Shown here: piece after piece, positions 61,849 to 64,000 of the stretch
Numbering within the stretch: the first letter of the stretch is position 1
How the letters are laid out: the number at the start of each line of letters is the position of its first letter
Assembly: GCA_937926175.1 (NCBI GenBank)
Contig: CALANV010000014.1
Location: forward strand, 60,663-124,662
Direction of reading: 5' to 3'
Origin: an uncultured Rhodospirillales bacterium
GTDB lineage: Bacteria > Pseudomonadota > Alphaproteobacteria > CACIAM-22H2
DNA: 64,000 nt
Position numbers and translations under genes: made by a program
The notes under the pieces: generated by a model
The model's input: the letters and a program-made list of their open reading frames with translations, nothing else
Databases searched by the model: none
Told to the model about the DNA's origin: nothing

Positions 61849-63779
61849 CGAACGAATCTCCACTCCCCCCTCCTGGCCGTCCGCTCGACTTCATCGCCAT
61901 GGGCCGTGCCGCTGTCGATCTTTATGGTGAGCAGATCGGCGGCCGGCTCGAGGACATGGCGAGCTTCGCCAAGTATCTGGGCGGCTGCCCGGCGAATATC
62001 TCCGTCGGCGCGGCACGGCTCGGCCTGAAGCCGGCGATGATCACCCGCGTCGGTGACGAACACATGGGCCGCTTCGTGCGCGAAACCCTGGCCGCCGAAG
62101 GCGTCGACGTCAGCCATGTCCGCACGGACCCGCACCGGCTGACCGCGCTCGCCATCCTCGGCATCAAGGACAGCGAAGCGTTCCCGCTGTTGTTTTATCG
62201 CGAGAACTGCGCCGACATGGCGATCTCGCCCGACGATTTCGATGCCGCCTTCATCGCTTCGGCAGCGGCCCTGGTGGTTACCGGCACGCATTTCTCGACG
62301 GCACAGACGGATGAAACCTGCCGCACCGCGATCCGCTACGCGCGCGAGAACGGCACCAAGGTCGTGCTGGACATCGATTACCGTCCCGTGCTGTGGGGAC
62401 TGACCGGGCACGGACTTGGCGAGCGACGCTATGTCGCCTCGGACAAGGTGTCGCAACACCTGCAGAGCATCGTGCCGTCATGCGACCTGATCGTCGGCAC
62501 CGAGGAGGAAATCCACATCGCCGGCGGAACGACCGATTCACTGGAAGCACTCAGGCGCCTGCGCGCGCTGACGCGCGCCACGATCGTCATGAAGATGGGG
62601 CCGCAGGGCTGCGTCGTGTTCACCGGCCCCATTCCCGAACGGATCGAGGACGGGCTCGTCGTCAAGGGATTCCCGGTTCAGGTCTACAACGTACTGGGTG
62701 CGGGCGATGGGTTCATGGCCGGACTGCTGCGCGGCTGGCTGCGCGGCGAGGATTGGGCGCGCGCGGCGACCTATGCCAATGCGTGCGGCGCGCTGGTCGT
62801 GTCGCGGCACGGCTGTGCCCCCGCCATGCCGACCTGGACCGAGCTCACCGACTTTCTCGCACGCGCCGACCGGCTCTCGAAGCTGCACGAGGATGCGCGA
62901 ATCGCCTACCTGCACCGCGTCACCACGCGCCGGAAGGACTGGCCCGAGATATGCGCCCTCGCCTTCGACCATCGCGCCCAGTTCGAGGAGCTGGCGCGGC
63001 GCTGTGGCGCGCCGATCGACCGCATTGTGCGTTTCAAGACCCTGATCGCCGAAGGGGCCTACAAAGGCGCCGACGGGCTGCCGGCGGCCGGCATGATCAT
63101 CGACGACACCTACGGCCGCGATCCGCTGTTCGATGCGACCGGCACCGGCCGCTGGCTCGCCCGCCCCATCGAGAAGCCGGGCGCCGTTCCGCTTGAGTTC
63201 GAGGGCGAATGGGAGCCTGCCATCGCGCTTCGGACCTGGCCTACCGAGCACGTCGTCAAATGCCTGGTCCGATATCATCCCGACGATCCAAAGCCGCTCA
63301 GGGACGTCCAGGAACAGCGCGTGTGTGCACTCCATCGGGCGTGCATCGCGACGGGACACGAGCTGCTGCTTGAAATCGTGCCGCCGAACGGCAAGTCGGA
63401 CGACGGAAACGCGCTGGCCACGGCGATGCATCGCTTCTACGACCTCGGCGTCGTGCCGGACTGGTGGAAACTGCCGCCGTTGGTGGACGCCGACGGCTGG
63501 CGCGCCGTCGGCGACGTCGTCCGGGCCCGCGATCCCCATTGCCGGGGCATCCTGGTGCTGGGCCGGGACGCCGGCAGCAGCGACCTGGGCCAGGCCTTTG
63601 CCGCCGCCGCGGCGGAGCCGTTGGTCCGCGGCTTCGCGGTCGGACGCCAGATTTTCTGGAACGTGGCCGAAGCCTGGTTTGACGGTAAAATGGACGACCG
63701 GACCGCGGTCGAGGCGATCGCCCGGAACTATGCCCGCGTCATCACGCTGTGGCAGACTCGGCACAAAAATCAGGGATAA
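61845..63779 (+). CDS. iolC: 5-dehydro-2-deoxygluconokinase/aldolase fusion (IolC-DUF2090)
   Basis: A 644-residue protein. Residues about 15-330 form a PfkB sugar kinase (AMGRAAVDLYGEQIGGRLED, GGCPANISVGAARLG, and the catalytic GAGDGFMAGLLRGWLRG). Residues about 335-640 are DUF2090, the class II-like aldolase domain of alphaproteobacterial IolC that splits 5-dehydro-2-deoxygluconate 6-phosphate. Both steps belong to myo-inositol degradation to dihydroxyacetone phosphate and malonate semialdehyde. The start is at an ATGA overlap with the regulator. Confidence 0.94.
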   Translation: MTNESPLPPPGRPLDFIAMGRAAVDLYGEQIGGRLEDMASFAKYLGGCPANISVGAARLGLKPAMITRVGDEHMGRFVRETLAAEGVDVSHVRTDPHRLTALAILGIKDSEAFPLLFYRENCADMAISPDDFDAAFIASAAALVVTGTHFSTAQTDETCRTAIRYARENGTKVVLDIDYRPVLWGLTGHGLGERRYVASDKVSQHLQSIVPSCDLIVGTEEEIHIAGGTTDSLEALRRLRALTRATIVMKMGPQGCVVFTGPIPERIEDGLVVKGFPVQVYNVLGAGDGFMAGLLRGWLRGEDWARAATYANACGALVVSRHGCAPAMPTWTELTDFLARADRLSKLHEDARIAYLHRVTTRRKDWPEICALAFDHRAQFEELARRCGAPIDRIVRFKTLIAEGAYKGADGLPAAGMIIDDTYGRDPLFDATGTGRWLARPIEKPGAVPLEFEGEWEPAIALRTWPTEHVVKCLVRYHPDDPKPLRDVQEQRVCALHRACIATGHELLLEIVPPNGKSDDGNALATAMHRFYDLGVVPDWWKLPPLVDADGWRAVGDVVRARDPHCRGILVLGRDAGSSDLGQAFAAAAAEPLVRGFAVGRQIFWNVAEAWFDGKMDDRTAVEAIARNYARVITLWQTRHKNQG

Positions 63780-63786
63780 GACGGGA

Positions 63787-64000
63787 ATGGTTGCGACACT
63801 TCATCACTACATCAACGGCCAACGGGTTGCGGGAAAGAGCGGGCGGTTCGGCGACGTGTTCAACCCGGCGACCGGCGAGCGGACGGCCCAGGTTCCCTTT
63901 GCGAATCAAACCGAAGTCAGCCACGCGGTTGAGGCCGCCGAGAAGGCGCAGGTTGAATGGGCGAAGGTTCCGCCGCTGCAGCGGGCGCGGGTGATGTTCC
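63787..64000 (+). CDS. iolA: Methylmalonate-semialdehyde dehydrogenase (CoA-acylating), 3' partial
   Basis: The first 71 codons are visible, starting 7 nt after iolC. The sequence HYINGQRVAGKSGRFGDVFN with NPATGERTAQVPFA and AEKAQVEWAKVPPLQRARVM is the standard N-terminus of MmsA/IolA. The enzyme converts malonate or methylmalonate semialdehyde to acetyl- or propionyl-CoA. The gene runs off the window. Confidence 0.9.
   Translation, partial: MVATLHHYINGQRVAGKSGRFGDVFNPATGERTAQVPFANQTEVSHAVEAAEKAQVEWAKVPPLQRARVMF

Overview
This window is a GC-rich chromosomal segment of an alphaproteobacterium. Support comes from the HWE/HisKA_2-type histidine kinase, the argC - gamma-carbonic-anhydrase and rplM-rpsI neighbourhood, the aminotransferase-hom-glpX-recJ operon, a class I PHA synthase, bactofilin, DUF1127 and a two-domain inositol kinase/aldolase. 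A Rhodospirillales-like lineage fits, but this is a gene-content judgement, not a phylogeny. No phage, insertion sequence, rRNA or CRISPR array was seen. Several frame-broken genes (6174-7723, 14131-14457, 38382-38880, a truncated one at 10151-10537) show either local decay or assembly indels.

Region 1 (1-6062, plus strand) is the accessory tail of an aerobic CO dehydrogenase-type (cox) molybdenum hydroxylase locus. It holds a MoxR/CoxD ATPase, the CoxE VWA protein, an XdhC/CoxI function split into two genes, a MoeA-like/MocA-like fusion, and a SufS-type cysteine desulfurase with a SufU-type partner. All are chained by 4-nt start/stop overlaps. A wrecked ferredoxin-adenylate-cyclase gene follows.

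Region 2 (7.7-40.4 kb) is mostly housekeeping: tRNA-Glu(TTC), a MetE-like protein, ArfB, several very small ORFs, a sensor histidine kinase, the aminotransferase-hom-glpX-recJ operon, PhaC, a cobalamin-riboswitch-controlled btuB-tonB-membrane-protein operon, argC, ribosomal L13/S9, a TetR/thioesterase/enoyl-CoA hydratase group, a putative manganese riboswitch with a GDT1-family exporter, an ECF sigma/anti-sigma/metal-sensor trio, folE, and an M23 peptidase-bactofilin pair.

Region 3 (40.6-52.0 kb, minus strand) is the most interesting part. A long operon encodes an FdrA/DUF1116/DUF2877/carbamate-kinase module, related to the E. coli oxamate carbamoyltransferase of allantoin catabolism. It is followed by a gamma-glutamyltransferase-like Ntn hydrolase and a complete PotFGHI-type polyamine ABC transporter. 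The C-terminal domain of E. coli FdrA is here a free-standing 59-residue protein encoded at the head of the operon. A TetR regulator lies upstream.

Region 4 (52.2-58.9 kb, plus strand), divergent from that TetR gene, encodes a branched-chain-amino-acid-type ABC importer whose second permease and both ATPases are fused into one 825-residue protein. A cytosine-deaminase-like amidohydrolase with altered catalytic positions and a GST follow. Regions 3 and 4 share the TetR gene and a promoter-proximal octamer, so they may form one uptake-and-catabolism regulon for an unidentified amide or ureide-like compound; this is inference.

Region 5 (59.0-64.0 kb) holds an SDR and a beta-hydroxyacid dehydrogenase on the minus strand, then an RpiR regulator, IolC-DUF2090 and the start of methylmalonate-semialdehyde dehydrogenase, i.e. 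an inositol-catabolic locus running off the window.
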